Part shown: piece by piece, positions 11,224-20,258 of the stretch
Layout: each line of letters opens with the position of its first letter
Numbering within the stretch: the stretch's first letter is position 1
Assembly (NCBI RefSeq): GCF_004004515.1
Contig: NZ_RXOL01000003.1
Span: forward strand, 1 to 64,000
Reading direction: 5' to 3'
Origin: Croceicoccus ponticola
GTDB lineage: Bacteria > Pseudomonadota > Alphaproteobacteria > Sphingomonadales > Sphingomonadaceae
Length of the DNA: 64,000 nucleotides
Notes under the pieces: model-generated
Database searches by the model: none
The model's input: only the letters and a program-made list of their open reading frames with translations
What the model was told of the DNA's origin: nothing
Made by a program: the position numbers and the translations under genes

Positions 11224-11254
11224 GGCCGCCTTCCTTTCGGAAAGCGGCCCTTTT
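11224..11254. terminator. Bidirectional terminator between purN and ndk
   Basis: GGCCGC (11224-11229) pairs with GCGGCC (11244-11249), with an inner TTCC/GGAA extension around a TTTC loop. It is followed by CTTTT on the plus strand. It sits between two convergent stop codons. Confidence 0.75.
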
Positions 11255-11277
11255 CATCTGGCTCTTGAGAGACGAGA

Positions 11278-11700
11278 TCAGCCGACGATTTCTTCGGGCT
11301 TGAAGAAGTAGTCGATCTCGATCTTCGCGTTTTCTTCGCTGTCCGAACCGTGGACGGTGTTCGCCTCGATCGATTCTGCGTAAGTCTTGCGGATCGTGCC
11401 TTCGGCGGCGTCGGCCGGGTTGGTTGCGCCCATGACGTCGCGGTTGCGCTTCACGGCGTCTTCGCCCTCAAGCACCTGCACGACGACGGGGCCGCTGATC
11501 ATAAAATCGCACAGTTCGCCGAAGAAGGGGCGTTCCTTGTGGACCGCATAGAAGCCTTCGGCCTGTTCGCGGGTCATGTGAATGCGCTTGGATGCAACGA
11601 CGCGCAGGCCGGCTTCCTCAAGCATCTTGGTGACGCCGCCGGTCAGGTTGCGACGAGTGGCATCGGGCTTGATGATCGAAAAGGTGCGGGTAACCGCCAT
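11278..11700 (-). CDS. ndk: Nucleoside diphosphate kinase
   Basis: Balances NTP pools by phosphate transfer through a histidine. The 140-residue product starts [14 protein letters not shown], carries [12 protein letters not shown], and has the active-site His117 in NTVHGSDS. Length and motifs are standard. ATG 11700 is chosen over the open upstream frame because the homology starts there. It faces purN across a strong hairpin. Confidence 0.97.
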   Translation of the reverse strand: MAVTRTFSIIKPDATRRNLTGGVTKMLEEAGLRVVASKRIHMTREQAEGFYAVHKERPFFGELCDFMISGPVVVQVLEGEDAVKRNRDVMGATNPADAAEGTIRKTYAESIEANTVHGSDSEENAKIEIDYFFKPEEIVG

Positions 11701-11830
11701 GGGATGTTCCTTCGAATGTCTGTCTGAAATTGTTGTCGCGCCGGTCGGCACGTTGCGCGCGCCCCTAGCGCCGCTGACGCAAAGGCACAAGTGCCTGTAG
11801 GGTCATGCCACCCGGTCGGACGCGGTCCGT

Positions 11831-12346
11831 CTAGCTCCCAAGCCCGCTGCCCGCGATCAGCTGCACCGAAGTCCCGCCCTCGCGGTCGGACGCAGTGACG
11901 CTGAATTCGCGTCCGTCGTCCGTCTTGCCGCTGACCATGTGCAGCTTGCCGGTCTGCAACTGCGCCGCGATCTTGTATCCGGACTTTTCGCCTTGCGCCT
12001 TGTACCATTCGGCCACTTTCTGCGCGCCGTCTGCAGTGTCCATCGCCACCAGCGAACCGCTGCCCTGTTCGCCCAGCCCGACGTTGGAGACATTGGTCAC
12101 TTTCGCGCCCGGATAGACGGCCAGACCGGCGGGCAGGTCGGGCGCAAGATCCTTTCCGGTGTCGACCGTCGCTTCGCCGTCAGGACCCTTCAACTGGATG
12201 TTGTTCGCATCTTCGTCGCCGGACATCCGGTAGGCGACATCGCCTTCGCCGGTCGCGATCGTGCCCTCTTTGTCGGACCCGCACCCTGCCAAGGCGATGG
12301 CGGCGATGGCGGGGACAAGGCAGTGGCGCATGACGGCGAAATTCAA
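11831..12346 (-). CDS. Predicted lipoprotein of unknown function
   Basis: 171 residues with a lipoprotein signal: a short hydrophobic stretch VPAIAAIALAGC ending in the LAGC lipobox, followed by GSDKEG. The mature part has AVYPGAKVTNVSN and SGYKIAAQLQTGKLHMVSGK, and ends GGTSVQLIAGSGLGS. No domain that I can name. The TTG at 12346 has AGGG about nine bases upstream; an ATG at 12331 would give a more typical short signal peptide, and both keep the lipobox. It lies 13 bases after holC on the same strand, so it is probably in the pepA-holC transcript. Confidence 0.78.
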   Translation of the reverse strand: MNFAVMRHCLVPAIAAIALAGCGSDKEGTIATGEGDVAYRMSGDEDANNIQLKGPDGEATVDTGKDLAPDLPAGLAVYPGAKVTNVSNVGLGEQGSGSLVAMDTADGAQKVAEWYKAQGEKSGYKIAAQLQTGKLHMVSGKTDDGREFSVTASDREGGTSVQLIAGSGLGS

Positions 12347-12359
12347 GGCAAAAACCCTT

Positions 12360-12794
12360 TCACGGTCCGACTACCCAGCGGCCGTCGACCAGCTTCCAGT
12401 AATGTCGCTCGACATCGTCGCGTTCGCCCAACGTGCGCCAGGCGGCGCGCGCGCCGTCGATGGTGGCGGCATCGAAAAACAGCATTGTGCGATCGAACGC
12501 CAGCGCGTCGTCGCGCCATCTGCCGTCGGCCAGCGCAACCACTTTCGCACCGTTTGCGGCAGGACCGACTTTTGGCGCGATCAGGACGGGCTGAAGTTCT
12601 GCGCCGCGATCGCCCACCTCGCCGTTGGCGAGAAAGCCCGCCGCCGACCATAGCGCATCGGAAAGGGCCGCGCGCTGTGCGTCGTCATCCGAAACGACGA
12701 ACAGCCGCTGCCCCTGTTCCAGCGCCTTTGCCGCGATCTGCGCCAAGGCCATCGGCGCGGGATCGCGGGAAAGGTGATAGAAATCGACGCGCAT
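12360..12794 (-). CDS. holC: DNA polymerase III subunit chi
   Basis: A 144-residue clamp-loader accessory subunit that links the replisome to SSB. Recognisable features are the start RVDFYHLSRDP, the middle VVSDDDAQRAALSDALWS, and a late WKLVDGRWVVGP. The pepA-holC order seen here is the same as in enterobacteria, which supports the call. It lies 41 bases after pepA. Confidence 0.9.
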   Translation of the reverse strand: MRVDFYHLSRDPAPMALAQIAAKALEQGQRLFVVSDDDAQRAALSDALWSAAGFLANGEVGDRGAELQPVLIAPKVGPAANGAKVVALADGRWRDDALAFDRTMLFFDAATIDGARAAWRTLGERDDVERHYWKLVDGRWVVGP

Positions 12795-12835
12795 CGCGAC
12801 CTCCGCCCCGAACCGGGACCCGAAACCCGGACCGC

Positions 12836-14296
12836 TCAGCCCTTGGCCGTGCTGCGGACGAAGCGGTCAAGCAGGCGCACGCCGAAACCGGTGGCGCCCT
12901 TTTCCCACGTCGCACCCGGCTTGTCGGCCCAGACCACGCCCGCGATGTCGAGATGCGCCCAAGGCGTGTCGTTTTCGACGAAACGCTGCAGGAACTGCGC
13001 CGCGGTGATCGAACCGCCATAGCGCGGGCCGACGTTCTTGACGTCGGCAATCTGGCTGTCGATCAGCTTGTCGTATGCAGGCGACAGCGGGAAACGCCAC
13101 AGCGAGTCGCCGCTGGTCTTGCCCGCGTCCAAAAGGTCGCTGGCCAGATCGTCGTTGTTCGAAAAGATACCGGCATTTTCGTGACCCAGCGAGATCACCA
13201 TCGCGCCGGTGAGCGTAGCGAGATCGACAATCCGCGAAGGCTTGAACGTCGCCTGCGTCCAGGTCAGCGCGTCGCACAGGACAAGCCGCCCTTCGGCATC
13301 GGTGTTGATGACCTCGATCGTCTGGCCCGACATGCTGGTCACGACATCGCCGGGACGCTGGGCATTACCGTCGGGCATGTTCTCGGCAAGGCCGCAGATG
13401 CCGACGACATTGGCCTTGGCCTTGCGCGTGGCGAGCGCGAGCATCGTGCCCGCGACCGCGCCCGCGCCGCCCATGTCCCACTTCATCTCTTCCATGCCGC
13501 CAGCCGGCTTGATCGAAATGCCGCCCGAATCGAAGGTCACGCCCTTGCCGACGAACGCGATCGGCGCGTCGCCGTCGTTGCCACCCTTCCAGTGCATGGC
13601 GATGATGCGGCTGGGACGGTGCGAACCCTGTCCGACACCGAGCAGCGCGCCCATGCCCAGCTTTTCCATCGCTGGAACGTCGAGCACGGTGATCTCGATC
13701 CCGGTACCTTCAAGCCGCGCCTTGCAGCGTTCGACGAAGCTTTCGGGATAGATCACGTTGCCCGGTTCGGAAACGAGTTCGCGGGTGAATTCGACGCCCA
13801 GCGCCACGGCGGCGGCATCGTCCCAAGCGCCTTCGGTCCCTTCGGGCGCGGCGACGGCGACGATTTCGGTCAGCGTCGGTTTCTGTTCGTCCTTCAGCTT
13901 GGTGCGATAAGTATCGATGCGCCATGCGCGCAGACGCAGGCCCATCAGCACGGCGGCAGCCTGTTCGGCCGAAAGCCCGCTTTTGACGAAATCGACGGCC
14001 ATCGTCTTTTCGCCGGAGGTCAGGAATTTCGCGGCCAGGCCAGCGCCCGCCTTTTCAAGGTTGGCCAGCCGCTCCTTGTCGTCGGGCTTGCCCGCACCCG
14101 ACAGCGCGATACGGCGCACTTTGCCGTCCATTTCCGCGAAGCCCTCGAACACCTGCCCCGACTTGCCGGCAAAGCGCGAAGCCGAAGCCCCTTCGGTCAC
14201 CGTCTGCGGAAGACCGCCCGGCAGGGTGTCGGCGTCGGCGATCATCGCCACGAGGCGGACGTCGGCGGGCAATTCTTTGGCAAAGCGGATGTTCAT
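12836..14296 (-). CDS. pepA: Leucyl aminopeptidase (M17)
   Basis: A dinuclear-metal aminopeptidase of 486 residues. An N-terminal domain (about 1-170) precedes the catalytic domain with FVGKGVTFDSGGISIKPAGG (metal ligands Lys and Asp), DMGGAGAVAGTM, and NTDAEGRLVLCDAL, which is the family signature. The late part contains GHENAGIFSNND. Enzymes of this family turn over peptides and in some bacteria also bind DNA in recombination or carbamoyl-phosphate control. Divergent from lptD, with 126 bases between the starts. Confidence 0.97.
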   Translation of the reverse strand: MNIRFAKELPADVRLVAMIADADTLPGGLPQTVTEGASASRFAGKSGQVFEGFAEMDGKVRRIALSGAGKPDDKERLANLEKAGAGLAAKFLTSGEKTMAVDFVKSGLSAEQAAAVLMGLRLRAWRIDTYRTKLKDEQKPTLTEIVAVAAPEGTEGAWDDAAAVALGVEFTRELVSEPGNVIYPESFVERCKARLEGTGIEITVLDVPAMEKLGMGALLGVGQGSHRPSRIIAMHWKGGNDGDAPIAFVGKGVTFDSGGISIKPAGGMEEMKWDMGGAGAVAGTMLALATRKAKANVVGICGLAENMPDGNAQRPGDVVTSMSGQTIEVINTDAEGRLVLCDALTWTQATFKPSRIVDLATLTGAMVISLGHENAGIFSNNDDLASDLLDAGKTSGDSLWRFPLSPAYDKLIDSQIADVKNVGPRYGGSITAAQFLQRFVENDTPWAHLDIAGVVWADKPGATWEKGATGFGVRLLDRFVRSTAKG

Positions 14297-14422
14297 GGGG
14301 ACTCCTCGGGGATTTCTTGGCTCGCGGCGTACATAGTCTCTTTTGAAACCGGAATCACGCGGTTATCAGAAAGCCGCTCTATCGCCGTTGCAGTTAGGCA
14401 TGAGCGGTGCGATAGGCAAGCC

Positions 14423-16777
14423 ATGCCGCCCGGATTGCAGAGCCACCCCAACATGTTCGACTCCGCCCGAAATGCCGCCGATGCGGACGTGTGCCGCACT
14501 CGCGTGCCGCGCGGCCTGCCGCTGCTGGCGCTGGCGATCTCGCTCGCCCTTGCGCCTGCGTTCGCCGAAAAGGCAGCGGCGCAACAGTCCGATTTCTTCT
14601 GGACCGACGGCAAGAACCCCGAACCAGAGCCGGTCGAACCCTTTCTGATCGATGCCCCGGAAGACAGCGATTCCATCGGGTTCGAGGCCGATTCTCTCGA
14701 TTACGACGCGGACAACGATACGGTTACCGCGGCAGGCAATGTTGTCCTGCGCCGCACCGAACAGCAGCTTTCCGCCGATACGGTCACGTGGAACCGCACA
14801 TCGGGCGAAATCGTCGCCAGCGGCAATATTCGCCTGCGCGATGCGGACGGCAACGTCATCTATACCGACCGGCTCGAGCTGGACGACGAACTGCGCGCCG
14901 GCGCGCTGGAAAACATGCTGCTCGTCATGGACGGGGGTGCGCGGCTGGCGGCGCGCGATGGCACCCGGGCCGAAGACGGCTCGATCATGCTCGACTACGC
15001 GGCCTACAGCGCCTGTGCGATCGAAACACCCGGCGGCTGTCCGCGCGAGCCGAGCTGGCGCATCACGGCCAAGCGCGTGCGATACGATCCCGACACGAAG
15101 ACGGTCAATTTCCGCGGTGCCCGGCTCGAAATGTTCGGTGCGCCGATCCTGCCGCTGCCCGGACTTACGGTCCGAACCGACGGGCGGCCGGTGTCGGGCT
15201 TCGGTACGCCCAACCTGCGCTTTTCGGATTCGAACGGCGTCGAGGTGATCGGCGAATATTATTGGCGTCTCGCCGAAAACCGCGAAGTGACGCTGGGCGC
15301 GAACGTCTATACCGATGTGCTGCCACTGATATCCGGACAGTACAAGGCGCTGACCGAGGATGGTGCCTATCAGGTGACCGGCTACCTCACGAACAGTTCG
15401 CGCATCCCGATTGGTTCTCCAACGTCGTCCATCGACAGTGAAAATGACTTGCGCGGCTATCTTGACACGAATGGCCGTTTCCAGCTGGACCCTAACTGGT
15501 CGATTTCCCATTCGCTGCGGTTCGCCAGCGATCGTACATTCCTGCGCCGCTACGACATCAGCCGCGACGACCGGCTGCGTTCGACGATCCAGGCCGAACG
15601 CATCGACGAAGACAGCTATCTCAACATCGCTGGCTGGGCGACGCAGAGCTTGCGGCAGGGCGAAGATCAAGGGCTGGTGCCATTTGCGCTGCCGCTGGTC
15701 GATTACCGCCGCCGCCTCGACGAATCAGTGCTGGGGGGGCGCATCACGCTTCAGGCCAATTCGCTGCTGCTGCAACGCGACGAAGGGCAGGACACGCGGC
15801 GCGCCTTTGCCGCAGCGACGTGGAACTTGCGCAAGCTGACCGGTCTGGGCCAGGAAATCGTCTTCACCGCGCTGGGCCGCGCGGATGTCTATCATTCGAG
15901 CGAAAACGAACTCACCACGGTCGACTTCTATCGCGGCGATCCGGGCTGGCAGGCGCGCGGCATCGCGATCGGTGCGATCGACATGAAATGGCCGTTGGTG
16001 GGCGGATTGCTGGGCGGCCAGCAGGTGCTGACCCCGCGCGTCCAGTTCACTGCGAGCCCGCCGATCCGCAACCTTTCGATTCCGAACGAAGATGCGCGGG
16101 CGGTCGACCTCGAAGATTCGAACCTCTTCGCGTTAAGCCGCTTTCCGGGCTACGACCGCGTCGAAGACGGAGCGCGTGTCACGTATGGCCTCGACTGGCG
16201 ATGGTTGGCGCCGGGTTGGCGCATCACGACGAACGTCGGGCAAAGCTACCGTTTGTCCAGCCAGAACGACATCCTGCCCGATGGCACCGGGCTCAGTTCG
16301 CAAACGTCGGACATCGTCGGCCGAACCGAAGTGCGCTGGAAGGATTTCGTTTCATTCACCCACCGGTTCCGGTTGGACAAGGACCACCTTTCGCCCCGCC
16401 GGACCGAAGCCGACCTTACCGTCGGATCGCGCAGCACCTACGTCGAAGCGGGCTATTTGCGGCTGGACCGCAACATCCCCGACACGCTCGAAGACCTTCG
16501 CGACCGCGAGGAATTGCGCCTCGCCGCCCGGGTCGCTTTTGCCAATTACTGGTCGGTGTTTGGATCGACCGTCATCAACCTGACCGACCGCAGCGAGGAT
16601 CCGACGCTCACGTCCGACGGGTTCGACCCGCTGCGCACGCGGCTTGGCGTCGCATACGAAGACGACTGCATGCAGATCGCGCTGACCTGGCGCGACGATC
16701 GCTTTACCGCGGGCGACGCGCAGCGGGGCAACACGTTCCTGTTCCGCTTCCGGTTGAAGAACATCGGCATGCGTTAA
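14423..16777 (+). CDS. lptD: LPS-assembly protein LptD
   Basis: Outer-membrane beta barrel that inserts lipopolysaccharide. A signal-peptide-like stretch (LALAISLALAPAFAEKAAAQ) is followed by an OstA/LptA-like N-domain (SLDYDADNDTVTAAGNVVLR, then LSADTVTW, then GNIRLRDADGNVIYTDRLEL). The barrel follows and ends with FLFRFRLKNIGMR, with a terminal aromatic-rich strand pattern. I chose ATG 14423 (MPPGLQSHP), giving 784 residues; ATG 14453 is the alternative. The same frame is open for 828 codons upstream, but that part is antisense to pepA and not coding. It is followed by surA, pdxA and rsmA as in enterobacteria. Confidence 0.93.
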   Translation: MPPGLQSHPNMFDSARNAADADVCRTRVPRGLPLLALAISLALAPAFAEKAAAQQSDFFWTDGKNPEPEPVEPFLIDAPEDSDSIGFEADSLDYDADNDTVTAAGNVVLRRTEQQLSADTVTWNRTSGEIVASGNIRLRDADGNVIYTDRLELDDELRAGALENMLLVMDGGARLAARDGTRAEDGSIMLDYAAYSACAIETPGGCPREPSWRITAKRVRYDPDTKTVNFRGARLEMFGAPILPLPGLTVRTDGRPVSGFGTPNLRFSDSNGVEVIGEYYWRLAENREVTLGANVYTDVLPLISGQYKALTEDGAYQVTGYLTNSSRIPIGSPTSSIDSENDLRGYLDTNGRFQLDPNWSISHSLRFASDRTFLRRYDISRDDRLRSTIQAERIDEDSYLNIAGWATQSLRQGEDQGLVPFALPLVDYRRRLDESVLGGRITLQANSLLLQRDEGQDTRRAFAAATWNLRKLTGLGQEIVFTALGRADVYHSSENELTTVDFYRGDPGWQARGIAIGAIDMKWPLVGGLLGGQQVLTPRVQFTASPPIRNLSIPNEDARAVDLEDSNLFALSRFPGYDRVEDGARVTYGLDWRWLAPGWRITTNVGQSYRLSSQNDILPDGTGLSSQTSDIVGRTEVRWKDFVSFTHRFRLDKDHLSPRRTEADLTVGSRSTYVEAGYLRLDRNIPDTLEDLRDREELRLAARVAFANYWSVFGSTVINLTDRSEDPTLTSDGFDPLRTRLGVAYEDDCMQIALTWRDDRFTAGDAQRGNTFLFRFRLKNIGMR

Positions 16778-16976
16778 GGCAACGGCGGCAGCGGCTTTTG
16801 TGCGGTTTTTCGACCCGCGCGGCGGTGTTGCTGTTGCCCTTGGCGCAGGTGCCCCCTAAACGCCTGTGCGACAAGGGGGCGCCGTCTGGCTCAGCTATCG
16901 TTAAGCCGGGCCCCGCCATGCGCACCTCTAACGTGGCCGCTGCTTATCGCGCGGTGAAAGGATGTCAGGCTAGTAT

Positions 16977-18398
16977 ATGAGCAAGGTTGCAACGACCTCG
17001 GGCGATTTCGGGACCATGGGTGGCAAGGTCGCCCGGCTTGCGGGCCGCGTCGGCCTCGCGCTCGGCGCGGGCGCGCTTGTCGCATCGCCGCTTGCGGCTC
17101 AGGGCCAGACCGCAGCGGCACAGGCCGCGAACCAGGAAGATCCCGGCGCTAGCGCCGACCTGAACCTGCCCGCCAATGCATCGACCTTCGGCAGGGTGGA
17201 TGCCAACCAGTTTCGCGGCGCGACCGCCATCGTCAATGGCGCGATCATCACCGGCACCGATATCGAACAGCGGCTTGCGCTGGTCATGGCTGCCAACAAG
17301 AACGAGATCGGCGCCGAAGAACTCGCCCGCCTTCGTGCGCAGGTCCTGTCGAACCTGATCGACGAAACGCTACAGATCCAGGAAGCCGAAGCATCCGACG
17401 TCGGCGTCGGCGACGCCGAGGTGGAGGCAACCTACAATCGCGTCTCGCAGCAAAACTTCGGCATGACGCCCGAACAGCTCGACGCCTATCTCGCTTCGGT
17501 CAAGTCGTCGCCCGCTTCGATGAAGCGGCAGATCAAGGGCGAACTGTCGTGGCAGCGCATCCTGCGCCGCAACATCGCGCCGTTCATCAACGTGTCCGAA
17601 GAAGAAGTGAACGAACGGCTTGAACGGCTAAAGGCGGACAAGGGCACCGAGGAATATCGCCTCGGCGAAATCTTTATCGCCGCAACCGCCGAGACCAAGC
17701 CGCAGGCTCGCCAGCAGGCCCAGCAGATCATGGAACAGCTGCGCCAGGGCGGCAGCTTCGTGGCTTATGCCCGCCAGTTCAGCCAGGCATCGACAGCGGC
17801 GGTCGGCGGCGACCTGGGCTGGGTCCGCACGGCGCAGCTTCCGCCTGAACTGGCCGAAGCGGCCAGCGCCATGAATTCGGGCCAGCTGGTCGGTCCGGTC
17901 GAATTGCGCGGCGGCTTTTCGCTCCTGTACCTCATCGACAAGCGCAAGGTGCTGATGGCCGACGAGCGCGAAGCATTGCTGAGCCTGAAGCAGATTTCGA
18001 TCAGCTTCCCTGCCGGAACCACAGCCAAGCAGGCGGAGGCCAAAGCCAAGAAGTTTGCCGAGGACGTGAAGCAGATATCGGGTTGCGGAGCGGCCGAAAC
18101 AGGCGCCGCCGCCATTGGCGCAGAGATCGTCAGCAACGACAACATCCGCGTCAAGGATCTGCCGCCGCAATTGCAGGACACGTTGCTCGCGCTGCCGCAG
18201 GGCGGGATCACCCAGCCGTTCGGCTCGGCCGAAGAAGGCGTGCGTGTGCTGATGCTGTGCGGACGCACCGATCCGCAGATGGCGGGCGGCCCGACCTTCG
18301 ACGAACTGATGGCACAGGTCGAGGATGAGCGCGTCAACAAGCGCGCCCAGATCTACTTGCGCGACCTGCGTCGCGACGCGGTTATCGAGTACAACTGA
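16977..18398 (+). CDS. surA: SurA-like periplasmic peptidyl-prolyl isomerase
   Basis: A chaperone for outer-membrane proteins such as LptD. The 473-residue product has a basic N-terminus with a hydrophobic stretch (RVGLALGAGALVASPLAAQG), a SurA N-domain (ATAIVNGAIITGTDIEQR, then LSNLIDETLQIQEAE), and one parvulin domain at about residues 222-320 (SFVAYARQFSQ, then GGDLGWV). A second, weaker C-domain ends CGRTDPQMAGGPTFDELM. It is 199 bases downstream of lptD and 18 bases before pdxA. The ribosome-binding site for 16977 is weak (CAGG); ATG 17016 is an alternative. Confidence 0.92.
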   Translation: MSKVATTSGDFGTMGGKVARLAGRVGLALGAGALVASPLAAQGQTAAAQAANQEDPGASADLNLPANASTFGRVDANQFRGATAIVNGAIITGTDIEQRLALVMAANKNEIGAEELARLRAQVLSNLIDETLQIQEAEASDVGVGDAEVEATYNRVSQQNFGMTPEQLDAYLASVKSSPASMKRQIKGELSWQRILRRNIAPFINVSEEEVNERLERLKADKGTEEYRLGEIFIAATAETKPQARQQAQQIMEQLRQGGSFVAYARQFSQASTAAVGGDLGWVRTAQLPPELAEAASAMNSGQLVGPVELRGGFSLLYLIDKRKVLMADEREALLSLKQISISFPAGTTAKQAEAKAKKFAEDVKQISGCGAAETGAAAIGAEIVSNDNIRVKDLPPQLQDTLLALPQGGITQPFGSAEEGVRVLMLCGRTDPQMAGGPTFDELMAQVEDERVNKRAQIYLRDLRRDAVIEYN

Positions 18399-18416
18399 GC
18401 CGATGGTATCGATACA

Positions 18417-19415
18417 GTGACGGTCCGGGGCCCGCTCGTCGCCTCTTCCGGCGATCCGGCGGGCGTCGGGCCCGAATTGTTGGCAAAGGCTTGGCTGACG
18501 CGGGCCGATCATGACCTTGCGCCCTTCGCCGTCGTCGCCAGCCTGTCACACATGCAGTCGGTTGCCGGCGCAATACCGGTTCGCGCCATCACGGACCTTT
18601 CCCAGGCCGCTGACTTGTTCGGCGCTGCGCTTCCGGTGCTCGATCTCGGGCCGCTGGACCAGACGCCGGGCATGCCTACGCACGAAGGCGCGCGCATGGC
18701 CTTGGCTTCGCTCGAACGCGCGACCGCGCTGACCGTAGCGGGAGAGGCGAGCGCGCTCGTCACCGGCCCGATTGCCAAGGCGGAATTGCAGAAAATCGGT
18801 TTTTCGCATCCCGGACAGACCGAATTCGTCGCTGCCGCCTGCGGCATCGCGGCCGACGATGCGGTGATGATGCTGGCCGGACCGTCGCTTAGGGTCGTGC
18901 CGATGACCGTCCATGTCGCGCTCGCTGCCGTACCGAACCTTTTGACCATCGACCTGATCGCGCGGCGCATCCGCATCGCGGCACGGGCTTTGCAGCGCGA
19001 TTTCGGGCTGGCCCGGCCGCGCATCGCGGTGGCGGGGCTGAATCCCCATGCGGGAGAGCAAGGCCGCATGGGCGACGAGGAAATCCGTGTCATCGCACCG
19101 GCGGTCGAGCAATTGCGTGCCGAAGGGATGGGCGTCACCGGTCCCTTGGCGGGCGACACGATGTTCCATGCAGAGGCGCGCGAACGCTACGACCTTGCCG
19201 TGTGCATGTACCACGACCAGGCGCTGATCCCCTTGAAGGCGCTTGATTTCAATGCCGGGGTCAACGTGACGCTCGGCCTTCCGATCATCCGCACTTCGCC
19301 CGATCACGGCACCGCCTTTGCGCTCGCCGGTACTGGCCGCGCCAGCGCCGGGCCGACCGTCGCGGCAATCCGCATGGCCGCCGACTGCGCCGCGCGTCGG
19401 GCGAACTTCGCATGA
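18417..19415 (+). CDS. pdxA: 4-hydroxythreonine-4-phosphate dehydrogenase
   Basis: Converts 4-phospho-hydroxy-L-threonine with NAD in pyridoxal phosphate synthesis. The start is GTG 18417, reading VTVRGPLVASSGDPAGVGPE. Substrate and metal landmarks include VTGPIAKAELQKIGFSHPGQ, MTVHVALAAVP, GLNPHAGEQGRMGDEE and YHDQALIPLK, and it ends with the TSPDHGTAFALAGTG loop. The 332 residues are the usual length. It overlaps rsmA by four bases (ATGA), so the two are coupled. Confidence 0.96.
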   Translation: MTVRGPLVASSGDPAGVGPELLAKAWLTRADHDLAPFAVVASLSHMQSVAGAIPVRAITDLSQAADLFGAALPVLDLGPLDQTPGMPTHEGARMALASLERATALTVAGEASALVTGPIAKAELQKIGFSHPGQTEFVAAACGIAADDAVMMLAGPSLRVVPMTVHVALAAVPNLLTIDLIARRIRIAARALQRDFGLARPRIAVAGLNPHAGEQGRMGDEEIRVIAPAVEQLRAEGMGVTGPLAGDTMFHAEARERYDLAVCMYHDQALIPLKALDFNAGVNVTLGLPIIRTSPDHGTAFALAGTGRASAGPTVAAIRMAADCAARRANFA

Positions 19416-20230
19416 GCCTGCCGCCGATCCGCGAGACCATCCGCCAGCACGGTCTTTCCGCGTCAAAGGCGTTGGGGCAGAACTTCCTGCTCGACGAACA
19501 ACTGCTGGATCGCATCGCAGCCATTCCTGGCGATCTCCACGGGCAAGACGTGCTGGAGATCGGTCCCGGTCCCGGTGGCCTCACCCGCGCGCTGCTTCGC
19601 GCAGGGGCAAACGTCACCGCGATCGAAATGGACCGCCGCTGCCTGCCCGCGCTGGCCGAAGTAGAGGCCGCCTTTCCCGGCAAGCTTCGCGTGATCGAAG
19701 GCGATGCGATGGGCATCGATCCGGCCACGCTGTTTCCGGGTAACTATGCGATCGTCGCGAACCTGCCCTACAATATCGGCACCGCGCTTTTTACCGGCTG
19801 GATGAGCGGACGCGAATGGCCGCCGCAGTGGACTTCGCTGACGCTGATGTTCCAGCAGGAAGTCGCCCAGCGCATCGTCGCCGAACCGGGCGGCGGCATT
19901 TATGGCCGATTGTCCATCCTGTCCCAATGGCGTGCCCGTGCCCGCATCGCGATGAAGGTGCATCGCAGCGCCTTTACCCCGCCACCAAAAGTGATGAGCG
20001 CGATCGTGTCTGTCGTGCCGATCCCCGCACCGCCGGGTGTCGACAGCCCGGTGCTGGAGGCTGTCACCGAGGCTGCGTTTGGCCAACGTCGCAAGATGCT
20101 GCGCCAGAGCCTGAAACGCCTTCCCGGCGCGCTCGATGCGCTCGCCGCGCTTGGCATAGACGATACGCGGCGGGCGGAAACGCTGTCCGTCGGGGAATTC
20201 GTCGCGATCGCGGAACGTCTGTCGGCCTGA
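19412..20230 (+). CDS. rsmA: 16S rRNA dimethyladenosine transferase
   Basis: KsgA family: dimethylates two adjacent adenosines in the 3' hairpin of 16S rRNA during small-subunit maturation. The 272-residue product shows ALGQNFLLDE, the SAM loop VLEIGPGPGGLTRALL, then the catalytic IVANLPYNIGT (NLPY motif), and the C-domain FTPPPKVMSAIVSV. Last gene of the lptD-surA-pdxA-rsmA run, ending 28 bases before the convergent kinase gene. Confidence 0.97.
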   Translation: MSLPPIRETIRQHGLSASKALGQNFLLDEQLLDRIAAIPGDLHGQDVLEIGPGPGGLTRALLRAGANVTAIEMDRRCLPALAEVEAAFPGKLRVIEGDAMGIDPATLFPGNYAIVANLPYNIGTALFTGWMSGREWPPQWTSLTLMFQQEVAQRIVAEPGGGIYGRLSILSQWRARARIAMKVHRSAFTPPPKVMSAIVSVVPIPAPPGVDSPVLEAVTEAAFGQRRKMLRQSLKRLPGALDALAALGIDDTRRAETLSVGEFVAIAERLSA

Positions 20231-20258
20231 TACACCGTCAGGCCGGCGGCAATCGGCG

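Noticed and set aside
11939-14422. Long open frame running into lptD from upstream (828 codons)
   Set aside because: It is antisense to lipoprotein, holC and pepA genes with clear motifs. Only the part from 14423 has LptD features.
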